In this document: positions 47,460-60,545 of the stretch, piece after piece
Layout: each line of letters opens with the position of its first letter
How positions within the stretch are numbered: the stretch's first letter is position 1
Source: Ooceraea biroi
Taxonomy: Eukaryota > Arthropoda > Insecta > Hymenoptera > Formicidae
Direction of reading: 5' to 3'
DNA length: 64,000 nucleotides
NCBI RefSeq assembly: GCF_003672135.1
Contig: NC_039513.1
Coordinates: 8,866,833-8,930,832, forward strand
Made by a program: the position numbers and the translations under genes
Notes under the pieces: generated by a model
The model's database searches: none
The model's input: the letters and a program-made list of their open reading frames with translations, nothing else
Told to the model about the DNA's origin: nothing

Positions 47460-49266
47460 GAATGGAAATATTGATGGTACTAAAATGGAAATATTGTAAT
47501 TGATAAAAGAAAATTCTCTCTTTTTAGTTTGCTTTAGTACGTTAGCCTACCACTTTCATAAAACGCGACGCGTTTCTACGGTATTCGTTACGGCTACTAC
47601 TTCAACGCTTTCATTACCATTACCATTTTATGGCTGGTACGCATCATTACTTACGCACATACCCACTTGTGCGCTCAATTGCATACCACGAGTTGTGCGC
47701 TGCGCGCGTGCAGCGAGTATAGAAATTATAGCGCACGGTATGGATTTATGTGCAGTGGATGGCCGAGTGTCGAGCTACCTTGTCGTTGAACGAGAATGTA
47801 AGAGTCTGATGGAGCTGAAGATCGAAGACGGTTAAAGGGAAGAATTGTGCGAAGGGCAGGGGCGGATTAAGTGGGCTTCGACGAATATTGCACTTGCATT
47901 GGAAAACACGCCTCGCACGATGCTATCCGTCGTCTCGTTAATATCTGACGATCAATTAAATCGCACGCATCCGTTTACATAAAAACAAACTGCTGTATGT
48001 AAACTAATATTCGAGCAATCTTGAGAACCATCCGTGAGAACTAGTGGACGGTGTCCTACGGTTTTCGACGCTTGTCCCAGTGCGTGTACTCGTGCGTGCT
48101 CGCGCGCGCGTTTCGGTGAACGCGAAAGGAGGCTACCGGATGTAACTTATTAGCAAGTTGAGCACATGCGGGAAGGCTATCGAAGTCCGCCGCAAGCGGA
48201 ATACCTGGCGAGGCCCCGGGTATGCGTGCGCGCCCCTGGCAGGGGGCACATTGGGGTACGCGGTGAATGCGGGGGAGTGGGGCAGGAGAAGGCGGGCGGC
48301 TGCGGGGGGAGGAAGAGGAGGAATATCGGCGGGAGGATCGGGCAGACGAGGGAAGGTCGATGGACGTCGACGGCGACGAGGGGGAGAAGAGCGGAAGGAG
48401 CGCGCACTCCTCTCGAAGGAGTCCGCGGCGACCACCGAGTGATTTGTGAAGACGCTCCCGCGGCTGTAATCACGTGGGATCTCCGGCGCTGTCTCTCCCG
48501 GGGGAGCGAGAGGGCGCGATGTGACGCGCAGCGGGACGGAGCCGAGCCGACGGATTCTTATTGTTATTATGGGGAGTGACGTCCCACGATCCTGGCATGT
48601 TTATGCGTCCAGATTCGAGGCGGCCTTGAATGCGCTGCACAGAAGGCGAAGCCGAATCAAAGCACCCGAGTCGGTCGTCCCGAGGCACCCGTTTTCTTCG
48701 GGTCTCCTTGTTTCAAACCTACCCTCGGGAGATTCCTGCCCCCGCGCCGGATATACGATCCAGACCGTGCGACGCGGTTGTGCCTCACGTCGCGCAAACT
48801 CCACCGTATCAATCATTCCACCCTCGTGACGTATCCTCTCGTCGCATCGTGTCGTCACCGAAATGCGAGACATATTCGGCGAATATTTCAGACAGGCGAT
48901 CGAGACACCAGTTGTATCAATCTCGCTTGACGTGTTTGTATCTTTTCGGGATTCAAGATTACGTCTCTGTACGTATTATATTAATTGGGGAAATATCAAT
49001 CGATTGACTAACGCGTGTCTTCCAATCGAGGATCGAGTTCGCGATCGCGACCTCTCTCGCGCTCCAGCATCGCTCTGCGAGTCTAGCTACCGCAAAAATC
49101 ATTTACCGAACTGTCCGCTATTCCGCTAGTGGCTGTCGGAGCCTGGTCATGCCGGAGTACCAATGAAGGCACACAAGCCGCTGGCAACGGGGACGGTGAG
49201 ACGAGACGCAGCAACGAACGGTCGCGTTTACCGTAAGGGGTGTGTTTATGACGCGCTTGTTTGTAG
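47460..49266. other. Unannotated sequence
   Basis: AT-rich to about 48000, then CpG-rich. A 111-codon frame at 47500-47835 starts without a convincing ATG context and has no known relatives in my reading. No gene is called. Confidence 0.4.
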
Positions 49267-49536
49267 ATGTTACATTATAAAGAAGCTAACCGCGTCCCGG
49301 CGGCGGCGGCGATGATGGTGGTGATGGTGGCGGCGACGGTGCCGGCACGAGCCCCGGAGGGCACCACGTTGAAAGCGGTGGCGAATGCGCTGGTGGCGTA
49401 TCTGGGCGTGGCAAGGCCGCAGGGCGCCTCCGCTGGGAATAAATTATCTCGTGGGCTCTCCTCTCGAGCGGGCGCACCCCGGTTATTATTGCCTAATAGA
49501 CGGCCAAACAAACGGTTCACGCCCACCCTCCAATAA
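49267..49536 (+). CDS. Possible exon with signal-peptide-like start, unidentified
   Basis: The 89-codon frame starts at an ATG directly preceded by CTTGTTTGTAG, a fair splice-acceptor match. Codons end in G or C very often. The peptide has a hydrophobic stretch after a short lead (MMVVMVAATVPARA), then a basic C-terminal part (NRRPNKRFTP), which would fit a small secreted protein. Against it, part of the frame is a GCG/GTG/ATG trinucleotide repeat, and overlapping opposite-strand frames exist. No family is recognised. Confidence 0.18.
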   Translation: MLHYKEANRVPAAAAMMVVMVAATVPARAPEGTTLKAVANALVAYLGVARPQGASAGNKLSRGLSSRAGAPRLLLPNRRPNKRFTPTLQ

Positions 49537-51754
49537 CGTCGTGATTAAATTGTCCGCCGGTGCCGACAAAAGCGTGACCGATGCCGACCCTGGCCAAGCC
49601 AGGCCTCGCGGTAGCCACCGATTGAGGACCTCTGCTCGTAGGTTGCCGCACGTCCTTCCTCCTCCCTTCATCCTCCACCTCGCTCTCTCTCTCCTTCTCT
49701 TTTCCTCCCCGACTCCCTGTCTCTCTCGTCACGGACATCAAAGCGATGTCTCGTTTACACGCTCGTCCAGCGATACTTTATGCTTTAATGTCGGCGCACG
49801 TTGTCGCCGCGCGTCCGGACGAGCCCTCGGCTGCAACACGCGGATATCAATCCGTACGCCTGCGGCCAATCAAAGCAACACGCCGTGGCTTCGTGCGGTA
49901 CGCGCGGATGGGTTATAACACTTCGCTTTTATATCGCTTATAACGGCGTATCGTACGCCGCGGGATGTCGAATTTAACGTTAAACATGCGGAGCTCGCGG
50001 TGATTTCCGCCTCCCACGATTTCCCCGGAAGGACGATTCGTCTGCGGCTCGTGGTATCGGAATTGCCGATAATCACGCGGTTTGAGTTCGCTTTCATGTG
50101 AGATAAACGAGATCGCCATTTGCCACTCTATTCCTTCGTTTATGCAGATTTTTCGATGCCTTGTCCCTCTCTTGCCCTGCTCGGCTTTTCCAGAATCCGT
50201 GTCTGGTCCAAGATTCTCCCCTCGGAAATCGCAGAGTTACACGTTTTCTTTCAGTCGTTTCGACACCGCGACAAGTTTTGTTCTAAAGTAGGTATCGCTA
50301 TCGTCCCGGCGACGCAATTGATCTTTCGCGGACAATAGCGCACTTCCTTTCTTACGACTTTACTAACTACTCGCCGCTGTCGCGCGGAACGCTCGGTAAA
50401 TCTTTTTCGATGGCGCCGAAAGAATGCCGCCCGCCGGACGACGGTTGCCGGTATTATGCAGTGGGCCAATGGACATTTGTGTGTATCGAGAAGATAGGAG
50501 GAATTAATTAGAGATATCGGCGGTATCGCTCCACGTCATTAGCAGGCGCAGCTGTGTCGTTTGGAATGTACATGTGTGTACGTAGCCTTGCATGACCAGG
50601 ACTCTTTAGCAAATCTCACTTTAGGTGCTAGGTCACCTCGGGGCACAATTCATTTTTTCGAAGGCTCCCTTCGTGTTGCGTGTGACTGACGTCCAATTTA
50701 TGACCATTCTTTGTCCTTGTTATACTGTTAACGTCGATAGAATCTACGGGGTCGTAGTTAACAATTACAATGAAGAAAGGCGGGTGATTTTGATAAGATA
50801 ATAAGACTTAATAAATCACTATTTTGATTTTCTAATGTGTTATTTTGTTTGTTGACAGTAAGGCGCCACACACATAGATAGTTCTTTCTTCTAATCAGAA
50901 CTAGACGAGATTACAATTTTATTGTAATTGTACATTTGACGTTATTGAAACACATTAATTTCGAGCCTTAAAACAATTTCAATTATTTACATATTTATTA
51001 ATATTTTTTATTCAGCAGCTAAGTCTGAACGTATTGTTCGCGCTTAATGTCGGTTCGTTGAGTGTGATTTGAGAGTCATTGCGAGCGAGACTAACTGGAC
51101 TGTAAATCTCGCCCGACCGATCGAATAGGCGGGTACCGATTACCATAGACATGCCACGCGTTGATTATAAACATAATTAAAAACAACAACAGCCGTCCAC
51201 CCGTCCCCTTTAACGTATGCAACTGGCTCGTGAGCGCCATCGATGCTGGTGGTCCTGTACGTTGCCCGCGGATGTCCCGCCCTAGGAAACCGCGACCGTA
51301 CTTCGACGATGCGTATCGATCGTCATTGTCGATCGGCTGATAAGACTCGGGACAATCCCTTCGAACATTGCGTTGCAAACAGCTATTCTGCAGGATGAAA
51401 TATTTAAAGAGGAATCTCGCGTTGAATCACGCTCAAATTAGCATTCTGTTATATATTTCTGCTCGCGAATTTGTGAGTCTGCTAGAATTTTCTCTAATAA
51501 ATGAACAACGCGACGCGGAATTTGCATCTTGATCTCTTTAATATTCATCGGAAAAGATAAGAAAAGGAAAAAGAAAAGACACATTATGCATACGCCGGTA
51601 TTTAAAGCCAGTTGCAGTAAACTGGAATGGAGCAGGATTCACGTGTACGTGCCGAAGTACATACAGTTTCTTGTGAGATTATTTAGTGTGAGCGTAACCT
51701 TACGATTCTTATCTTTATTGAAAAATATGTGTAATATAAGAATCTCCGATTGAA
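49537..51754. other. Unannotated sequence
   Basis: CpG-rich to about 50550, then AT-rich. No recognisable gene or element. Confidence 0.4.
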
Positions 51755-51783
51755 TGCACATATGTATATGTGCACCGCGGTGC
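51755..51783. repeat. Overlapping palindromes
   Basis: TGCACATA-TGTA-TATGTGCA (51755-51774) is an 8-bp-arm inverted repeat. It overlaps the perfect 12-base palindrome GCACCGCGGTGC (51772-51783). It could be a dimeric protein-binding site; function unknown. Confidence 0.6.
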
Positions 51784-54700
51784 TAGGGTTGCACATTAGG
51801 ATCGGTATATAATAAGATGCGTTAAGTATGGTCAAATTATCACATTTTAGAATCTGTAAAATTCGGCCGTGTCCGTAAAGCCGTATCTGTCCGTGGAATA
51901 AAATAGCATATTTATAAGTGCGGTTCGCGCGACAGGAACACGAAGTCGCTATGTAAATTCAGTACATCAAAACCAGGCTGAAATTATAAATACCTGCGGC
52001 TTGCAGGACGCTTTAAAAGAGCCCAATTTGGATTCTAACGGGTGTAATATTTCAGCTCTCCATTTCACATAAAGATCTTTATCCGATCGGTTATTTTTCC
52101 CGAAACCTCGAAAGCTCGACAACGATAAGGAACCCACTCGTAGCTCGTTTCTGGAAATTTTTCAGAAGAATGTCATTGAGATATTTTTCAGCCCTTGCAT
52201 TTTCGTTAGAGTGTACACGCCTATATACGTTTATCTTTTTTCTAAATACTTTCATGCGCGCGTACCAATAGGCGTAGCAATAAATTATTGCGTCAACTGC
52301 TATCTCGCGTTATACAGGTCGGCTGCTAATTTTGGAAAAATGTTGTAAAATATTTTATGCCAATTATTACACTCTTACGATCAAGAATAAATATTCTTCT
52401 TGATATATCCATGTAGAATTACACAATCATTACGACTTGTTATAAACTCACGGAATTGTATTGCACTTAACTTCTGATTACTGTAATCTAACATTTGATG
52501 ACTGAAAGTTTACTTCCAGAGAAATATTTCCTTAATGGATTATTTAGGAATTATATTTTAAACTATATATTTTTTAAATTATAATTATATATTTTAAACG
52601 TGAAGCGTTAGGAATGGAAAAGAACGAGATTCATGTTGCTAAACTCTCGGAGCGCAGCAACGATTCCAACAAATTTGCACCTCTAATCGCACCTCACGAT
52701 GGGGTATAACGAGAGCATGATGCGAGCTAAGTTGGTGGATGAAGGAGTCCAAGTACAGCAAGGATTTCGATTGGATCTCTCCGCCTAGCGAGGGCGAGAG
52801 GCTGGGTTTCACCTTTAACCCTTTAGTCCTCTTGTTCTTCTTTTTTTCTTTCGCCTGCCCTTCGTTCTCCTTCTGATAGTCGCGTCGCCGTACGCAACGT
52901 GTGTTCCGTTCGTTCTCTTCCTCTTATATTGTCGCATTATTCTGCACATTGTCTTCCTATTAATCATGTATTTAGCAATGTTGATGATGTATAGATAAAA
53001 TCAAAATTTCCAAGAACATCAAGTATTTTCAATTATTTGTTATTGAATATATGGCAACGAGATACAGATGTCGACAACCACTAAGTTTCATCAGCGATCG
53101 AAAGTAGGCCAAATAATTCTCCGCGATGTCTACAAACTTTTAATGAGCATTTTTATCCGTAGAAGATAATTTTACTCGCACACGCGTGCATTTTATAGTC
53201 GTGCCATGTTCATAAGCAAGAAGTAATATCAGTATTTAAACGGGCCGTACGCCGTAAACGCCGTCAAGGCGATGATGCGCACACTTACACGACGCTGAGG
53301 AGACATCGTGATTACTAGCGCGACCAACTAGCGTTTCAAGCTAGATTAGTCTGATATCGGATCGTAAAATTTTCGTCCGCGACATAGCGGAGTCTTTATT
53401 AGCGTCCGGTACTTGTTGCGCCGCAATAACCGACTTTATAATGCACGAGAGACGCTACCGTGCGTTACTTCTGTTGATTTCTTCGAAAAACCGCTCCGGT
53501 CCATCCTCGACTTATAATTGATAGAGTGGTAAAACGGCGGGGGGGAGAGGGGGAGGGAATGAGAGAGGAAGAGAGCCGGGCAAGGTTGAGTTCGCTCTGT
53601 GCATGACGCGCACGCACACGCGCACGCATACGCGGCTCGCACACCAGCCGCCGTCTTAATACGGCCATAAAGGCAACCCGCGGTAATAATAAAGTGATAA
53701 TAAAACGAAAAGTAATACCCAATCGTCTTGCGGACACGCCACAGGGAGTTTATTACATGCTGCCATATTATATGCAAGAGAGGCTACAATACATCGGCGC
53801 TGATTTTATGAGCTTGAGACATGAAGCCTTTATCCGTAACGTCCTCTCTCTCTCTCTCTCTCTGCTCGACATTTTCTACGGCTTTATGGCCGATAAAGAA
53901 TACAGCGACTTAAAAATAAGATAGAGTCAAGTTTATCATTTATAGTATGCGGCGTTTCCTCAGCGGTATTTCATGATAAAGTGGGCTGTTGCGTCCGCCA
54001 CTACTTTGTAGTGCAACATTGGACCTCTCAGAAGTGAATTATTTATTGCTGAAATAAATAGCGAAGCAAACGTATGTACGCAGATATGCCTGATCTCAAG
54101 GAGGAGCACGGCGTCGCTGGGAGCCCGTGCAGTTGCAGGAGGCGTAAAATCGATTGTATCGCGTGTTTGTTTAGTAGAATATAGCATTAGCTTATTGTAC
54201 CCTCCTGCAATATCTATCAACGTTACGCTTTGCTCAAATAAAATGCGCCTGATTATTGTTATGTATTTATTATATTAAATAGGATTTTTGTCGAATTAAA
54301 GGTAGTCTCAATCTGTTTGCTATATTGTCTACTTTTTACGAATATTCCTCGGAGTTTTAATTGAAAATTGGGTGTCATAATGAAACAATATACGATGTCA
54401 ACAAATGATGATTAGGCAGTGCGATGAATAAGTTGTAAATCAATTGCGACTTTCCAGATACATTCGTGCATTTTAGCGCGAGGATGTTTTTTCAGAAACA
54501 AGCGATACTCGTGAGAAAAATATATTCGCGATATTCGACGATTCGGTTTTAACGACAGCGCGAATGGTTCGCGCAAGCGGGTTCGGTCAATCCTCTTTCT
54601 CTCTTTTCGTCCGGTCTTTACATTGTAAACGTAAACGACTGGAAAATCACTGCACGCAGCACGAGACTGCTAATATTAAACCGCACGCATTGCCATCACG

Positions 54701-57019
54701 GAGTGGTATATAAAGTGACGAAGAAAACCGGAGGTGGTCCGCGATCGCGGTGGGATCACCGCGTAAGGTGCACCGGCGTGTGTCCCGGTTGTAATTCATC
54801 GGCGGACAGCGTCTTGCGGCAGATTTTAATTTTAACGGCCGAGTTTCGGGACCGTTTATGGGCCTAGTGTATAATTTTATCGTGCCTGCCGATCTGACCG
54901 AGCGTCGCCGAGCCAAATATTGTCCCATCGAGGCACGGCGGAGTCTCTTATAAGGCGGTAGGGTGGCAAGCGATGGGAAGCGACGGGGATGCGAGACTCC
55001 GACCTGCGTGTGAGTAAAGCAAACGCGTTCAGACTTACACGATCGGTTGTACAGACGTACGCGAAGACAGGGATGCGAGTACGTGCGTGTACATGTGTGT
55101 CATGTGAGTTGCTTCACGTACCAGCACGCACGCGACGCCGTCGTATCTGCTCGAAGGAAATCTATACCTTGGCGGAGGTGAAGGCACCTTTATAGATTTG
55201 TAGAAAGTTGTAAATCAAACGTTAATGGGAACCCCGTGTCAGGCATAAAGAGCTTGAAACAACGACGCATAACGATAAAGATAAAGGTTCGAGAGCATAA
55301 AGGGTGTCATGGACCCCGGCCCTGCTATGCTGCTCATGGGCTTTTATGGCCGTTACAATGGTGAACCAGTTTGTAAGTATGAAAATTCGAAAAGTTACAA
55401 GCGCGCCGTGGCCGAGTCGCGTTGACTTTCACGCGTATCTGCATTCGGTTTCACTTTGCATACATCGCGCGAGGATGCGCAATTTTTCAATTCGAAAATC
55501 CTGATGTGCAAGAGTCAATATTTCACATTTTATATTTTCTTCTGATTGATTAAATTTTATGGTATCTAGATTTAAATATCTATGCATGGATATACACACG
55601 CACACATATTCTTGATTTATGTAGATTGTAAAAGATGTTTACGTCGATACAGATCGAGATCAGTATCAGTAATTAGTGCAATAAGTGATAAAACTGAATG
55701 TAATAATAAAAGATAATGTTTTTTTTTTATATTGTTGGTCTCATTATGATAATAAAATATAAAGGTAGATTATGAACCTCCCAAGATAACATTTCGGTAC
55801 TAAAAGATGAATGCTACCACGAGGCACCCGGTCGTGAAACCGCAGATTATTCATTAAGTTTGGCAGTAAACCATTCTATGTCATCACTGCGAGATTCCTT
55901 CCAGCGAAAGATAATAAACAGCATTCGCGCGAGTGCATCCAGCGATTCTCGCGCGTAGCTGTTTAAACACGGGGGCGACCTATTCACGCATATTTGGAAA
56001 ATGCAACTTGATATCGCACGCATTCACCGTAGAACACGAAATACATTCGCGCTCTTTCCGCCTGAAACTTTGACTAATCCCTTGTCTCATTCTTCGCACA
56101 GTAACTCCACATCAACTATATATCCTCTTAAAAAAGAAACGAAAAATAATTTTGCAGAATAATTTCTAATTCTCGCTTGGATGCTCTAATTTCCGATGCC
56201 TGCTATTGAATATCACGCCATCCGTCAATCGAAGGCGGAACATACGTACGGGAATAACTTCTCTCAATTCCGGCGACATACTCGTCAATTTTGTCGGAAG
56301 GGACCGCGAAATTACGGATTATCCGTTATTCGTTCGCCGGGGAATTAACGTCGTTTCGCCATCCCGTCGTAACTCTCGTCTCGCTTCCCTAAAAGATAAC
56401 ACGTAAAAAGGTTCGGCGTGTACATAGGCCTTGTTCAAACAGACAAACGATCGGCGAGTATACGCGCCCGGAAGATGCTCGTTTTCGTCGTTGGCGTGGA
56501 AGCAGTGACCGGCGGTTATAGGAGATACATCGGAGGCATATTACGCGGTGGTGCCTGCTGCTAACCCTGGCGCTGGTCTGGTGCGTTTTGCACGTCATAA
56601 TATTTGGAATTGCCGGAGAGAATACTGGCACGCCGTCTGAACGCGGGGTCTCTCCTCGCAGCTCGCACTGGGTACAATTGTCTATTGTACGGACGCGCGC
56701 AAATCCGGTCGTCGCGTCGCGCGATTCCGCCGGACGCCGCCGGCGTTCATCTCGCGAGATCGATTTTCCACGGGCGGGCGCGATAAAGAGCGTCGCGACG
56801 CTCGCAACGTCAGGCAGGCACACACCTTCGACAACGCATCCAGCAACGTGATGCAACAGACTGAATGATCGATCATTGTTTGGATTACTGTAAACGCAAT
56901 GGCAGTAATCGTAAATACGGAAGAATAATTACTGAAAGTATCAACTCAATAGATTCAGCAACATGATTGATGTGATCGCGATTCGAGCGAATAAAGACAC
57001 GATCGTCTCCTAATTGAGA
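51784..57019. other. Long stretch without recognisable genes
   Basis: AT-rich at 51800-53200 and 55500-56200, with CpG-rich patches at 53200-53700, 54600-55200 and 56200-56850. It includes a CT microsatellite (53843-53863). Minus-strand frames at 53960-54220 and 54647-54928 have no recognised family. Nothing else is supported. Confidence 0.45.
53843..53863. repeat. CT microsatellite
   Basis: About ten uninterrupted CT units. Confidence 0.8.
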
Positions 57020-57023
57020 TTAA

Positions 57024-57745
57024 GGGGGGAACCTGCTTTAGAACGTTGAAAATAAGGTATAATTTTACGAATTTTTTTTTGGAGAAACTATACAGCGGAT
57101 CATTATAAAACTTTGATGCATTTATTAGTACATGTTTAAAGATAAACAAAATTATTTTTTTATTTGAATATATCGCCTGTAGAGGTCGTCCTGGAGGCAT
57201 CTTAGTGCAGCCGGCATTGTAAATTCGTGAGCATTCTCCTGCCTCCAAATTTCATCCAAACTGAAAAATTGAATTATTTTCTCGTTATTTATGAATTCCC
57301 ATCGTCGATGAACCTTTAATATTCATAAAAATATTAAGTTAAACAATTACTTTTGCATGAAAAAGTTCAACAACTTTGCCTAAAAATCGTACTTTTGTGT
57401 TCTAAGCTCCACCATTTTGGCACTTTTCAACTTTTTTCTTCTCTCTTTGGTTCATCGACGATGGCAATTCATAAATAACGAGAAGATATTTCAATTTTTC
57501 AGTTTAGACGAAATTTGGAGGCAGGAGAATGCTCACCAATTTGCAACGCCGGCGACGCGGCTGCACTAAGATTTCTCCAGGACGACCTCTAGAAGCGATA
57601 TATTCAAATCAAAAACTAATTTTGTTTATCTTTAAACATGTACTAATAAATGCATCAAAGTTTTATAATGATCCGCTGTATAGTTTCTCCAAAAACAATT
57701 CGTAAAATATACCTTATTTTCAGCGTTCTAAAGCAGGCTCCCCCC
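57024..57745 (+). mobile_element. TTAA-flanked foldback element, copy 1
   Basis: A 722-bp element whose arms (about 57024-57314 and 57449-57745) are inverted repeats of nearly 300 bases around a loop of roughly 135 bases. The ends read GGGGGGAACCTGC and the inverse, and both are flanked by TTAA (57020-57023, 57746-57749), the target site typical of piggyBac-type elements. There is no coding region. The same family occurs at 60546-61249 in opposite orientation. Assignment to piggyBac rests only on TTAA; the termini are not a standard match. Confidence 0.85.
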
Positions 57746-57749
57746 TTAA

Positions 57750-59152
57750 TCCAGACTCGATAGTGATTTTCAAAGAATCTTCCGCCGCGGACGCAGCGTA
57801 TGTTCCGCGAACGCCGGTCGCGCGCACGTGTCGCCGATCAGGAATATCCATTTCTTCCCTAACAGAGCGTAGAAAAATCTTTTCGATGGAAACAGAGGGA
57901 AAGAAACTGGCAGAACGCTCCTCTCTCTATGGGGTCTGGATCGGCTTAGTTCGCGGCAATGCGCAGCGTTCTCGCCTCCTTTTTGCCCGCTTCCCTCTCC
58001 CCATCCCTCGTATTCCTCGGCGTGTTTCATCCTTTTTCCGTATTTCGAGCTCCCTGCCATAACGTTATATATGCCGATGAACAAGGTGAGGCGGTGTGCA
58101 AAAAGCGAAACGTCGCTTTATGCGCGAGCCGTTGTCTCTCTTTCTCTCTTTCTCTTTCCCCCTTTTCTCCGCCTCTCTTTCTTCCCGTCAGCGTTTCATT
58201 CGTTCGCGAGGGCTCTCTATTCGACGCTCAGTCCTCGCGACGATTTTTCAGAAGAAATCCAAACGCCGTTTAGGGAATCTTGGCGAACCGCCAAGTCGAC
58301 TCGATGCCGGCTATATCGGTTCCGCTCAGACATACGCGCGCGGTGCGACGCGGCACGGTCGAACAAGTGTACGCGCGTGCGACGCGTATCCCCGATACAT
58401 ATGCGATACCTACGTACACATGGAACGCATACCCCGCGTATAAGCGGAATCCCGGGTTTAGATCCCGTCGTCGCGCTCTTGACGAAAACATTTATCGCAT
58501 CTCATCGCAACACCACGCAGCGAAGAAAGATGCACTTAATTGCCTGTTTGATGTTAGAGGTGAATTATTGACAAATTTTACTGACAAATTTTCAGTTTGC
58601 ATAATAAAAAGCCGAAATGGTGACGATATGTCAAAGGTCGTTGCTCAAAAAGAGCATAATTGATTAAAATTGTCAGGTCCGCGCGAGAGTTTCATCTTTA
58701 ATCAAAATCACCATTTCGATAATACAATACGTCGCACGTAGGCACGTAGATTTGTGCATTAAATCTTGAGTCGGCACATTAATGCCAATAACAATGGTTC
58801 CGTTAAGAAACAGGGCGCGCCGTCTCGGAAGTATCGATTGGCCAGAAAATGGGAATTGACCGTGCCTCTGATAGTTGTAATGGGATAAGAAGTCGGACGG
58901 GGACGTGTACAGTGGGGTCTAAAAATTGTTGGACGCAGGAAAAATTCCCCACAAGTACCAATCAGTTGCATCTAGTCTTCAGTAAAACATCAAGTCTTCT
59001 CGGCAGATATACATATGTATAAACGAAGAAAAATGCAGTCCCAGGAGTGTTGATTCGTAAAAGAGACGACATGAAGTAGCATACGGAAAATGGTCGGAGC
59101 GGGAGCGGCGGAGCGAGTGATCTCGGAATCTGCGGATTTATCTCGAGGGTGA
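57750..59152. other. Unannotated sequence
   Basis: CT-rich at 58135-58195. A near-repeat TGACAAATTTT occurs twice at about 58570-58591. No gene is recognised. Confidence 0.4.
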
Positions 59153-59443
59153 ACCTCGAAGCGTAAAACACGACGAGCGTCGCGACGAGCGGCCACCCCG
59201 GATCTCCCTCCCGTCCAGGGATTATTTTGCGGCGTATCGCAGAAGGCGAGCTCCTCTTATTATACGTGGCAGCTGCGGATGATCCGTTGCGACGGCGACT
59301 GCTACGACAATTACGCGGGGGCCATCTTCCTGGATCATTCGCCGGGTCTCGTCGAGCGTGAATTTTTGTCGGGCAACTTGTTGCTCGGCGACGCTCTCTC
59401 GGCGACGCTCGACGACAAAAGCCGCGCCTCAAACGCGCGGTGA
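59153..59443 (+). CDS. Possible host exon, unidentified (about 96 codons open)
   Basis: The plus frame is open from just after a TGA at 59150-59152 to a TGA at 59441-59443. An internal ATG at 59279 would give 54 residues. From 59258 on, the peptide is notably protein-like and acidic (YYTWQLRMIRCDGDCYDNYA, then AGAIFLDHSPGLVEREFLSG, then NLLLGDALSATLDD). By eye, about 80% of codons after the ATG end in G or C while second positions are AT-richer, the periodicity expected of coding DNA. The opposite-strand frame is Arg/Pro-rich and looks like the shadow. No family recognised and no strong splice sites seen. Confidence 0.25.
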   Translation, partial: TSKRKTRRASRRAATPDLPPVQGLFCGVSQKASSSYYTWQLRMIRCDGDCYDNYAGAIFLDHSPGLVEREFLSGNLLLGDALSATLDDKSRASNAR

Positions 59444-60317
59444 TCTGACGCGTGGACCGCGAAGCAGAGGCAGCAAGGCACGGGCAGCTAAACCCGGAGT
59501 TCCTTTAAACCATTTATTCACGGATCGACGAACCGCTCATAATATTTGTCGCGTTTGTCAAACCTTGCACTCAAAAGAACGCGACTAAGTCCGGTCGCTT
59601 TCGACCGCGGGACCTTCGAGACGGGATCATTTTCGTTGAATTGTGCTCCATTGACGGCACAATACTCCCTAGATTATCTCTAATAATCAGGCTTTTAATA
59701 TGCGGTATATTCCTCGGAATTCAAAAGATTTCTAGTATTCTAACGAGTTTTCGTAAGCGCAAAAATCATACAACAAAGAACGGATTCACTGTTGACAAGT
59801 TGACCGAACAATACAAGTAAGAATAAAGCGCGATGAAGGAAGCATGCAATAAAAGGCGAAAAAAAAGATAAAAATATTTTAATTTTACAGGTGTCGTTTT
59901 TCCGTTACTATTACCGCATTTTGTTTGTAGGAGCAAAATGTGACGAGACAAGTTTCGCGGAATGTTCAAACGTTCAACAAATTGTAAAATACGTAAAAAA
60001 GGAACGCGTTCAGCCTGCGTAGCCGCAGGCTCCGGCATTGTATTATCTAGACGTACCCCTGAGCGAGCGTTTTAAAGTCGATAAATCACAATTAATTAGC
60101 GGGACGTAATGATGCGGCATGTCTCCGCAATTGGTATGAGCTAACGCCGTGTTCGTGGGTGTGCACGGGTATATACGTACGTTAGCCCGAGCACGCGTGC
60201 GAGCACACTCGCCGAGTGTCCGCGCTTAAACGTACGGATCTGTTGTTCGCATACTCGACGAGGAAAGAATTATGGGTACAAATTTGCTTGCTTTGCCCAG
60301 CGCGTCCCGGGTTGGCG
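59444..60317. other. Unannotated sequence
   Basis: No recognisable feature. Confidence 0.4.
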
Positions 60318-60356
60318 ATTATCGAGCATATAAAATGCTTTCGCATGCTCGATAAT
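60318..60356 (+). repeat. Perfect 12-bp stem hairpin
   Basis: ATTATCGAGCAT (60318-60329) and ATGCTCGATAAT (60345-60356) are perfect complements with a 15-base loop. The arm length is shorter than a microRNA precursor, and no extended pairing is visible outside it. Function unknown. Confidence 0.6.
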
Positions 60357-60545
60357 GTTAAGCGAGAATCGTCGAAAAACGAGACGAGGAGCATCCAAAA
60401 GCGTCTTTCTTCTTTCGTGATATCTGTAAGATGTCAGCTAAATTGCGTTTCTTTATTTTCCTAGAGCCTTGCAAGCACAATTACAACGCTCACTATCAAA
60501 CGACAAGTTAAGATAACCAAGAGGCTCACCGTGGCCAATATTTAA

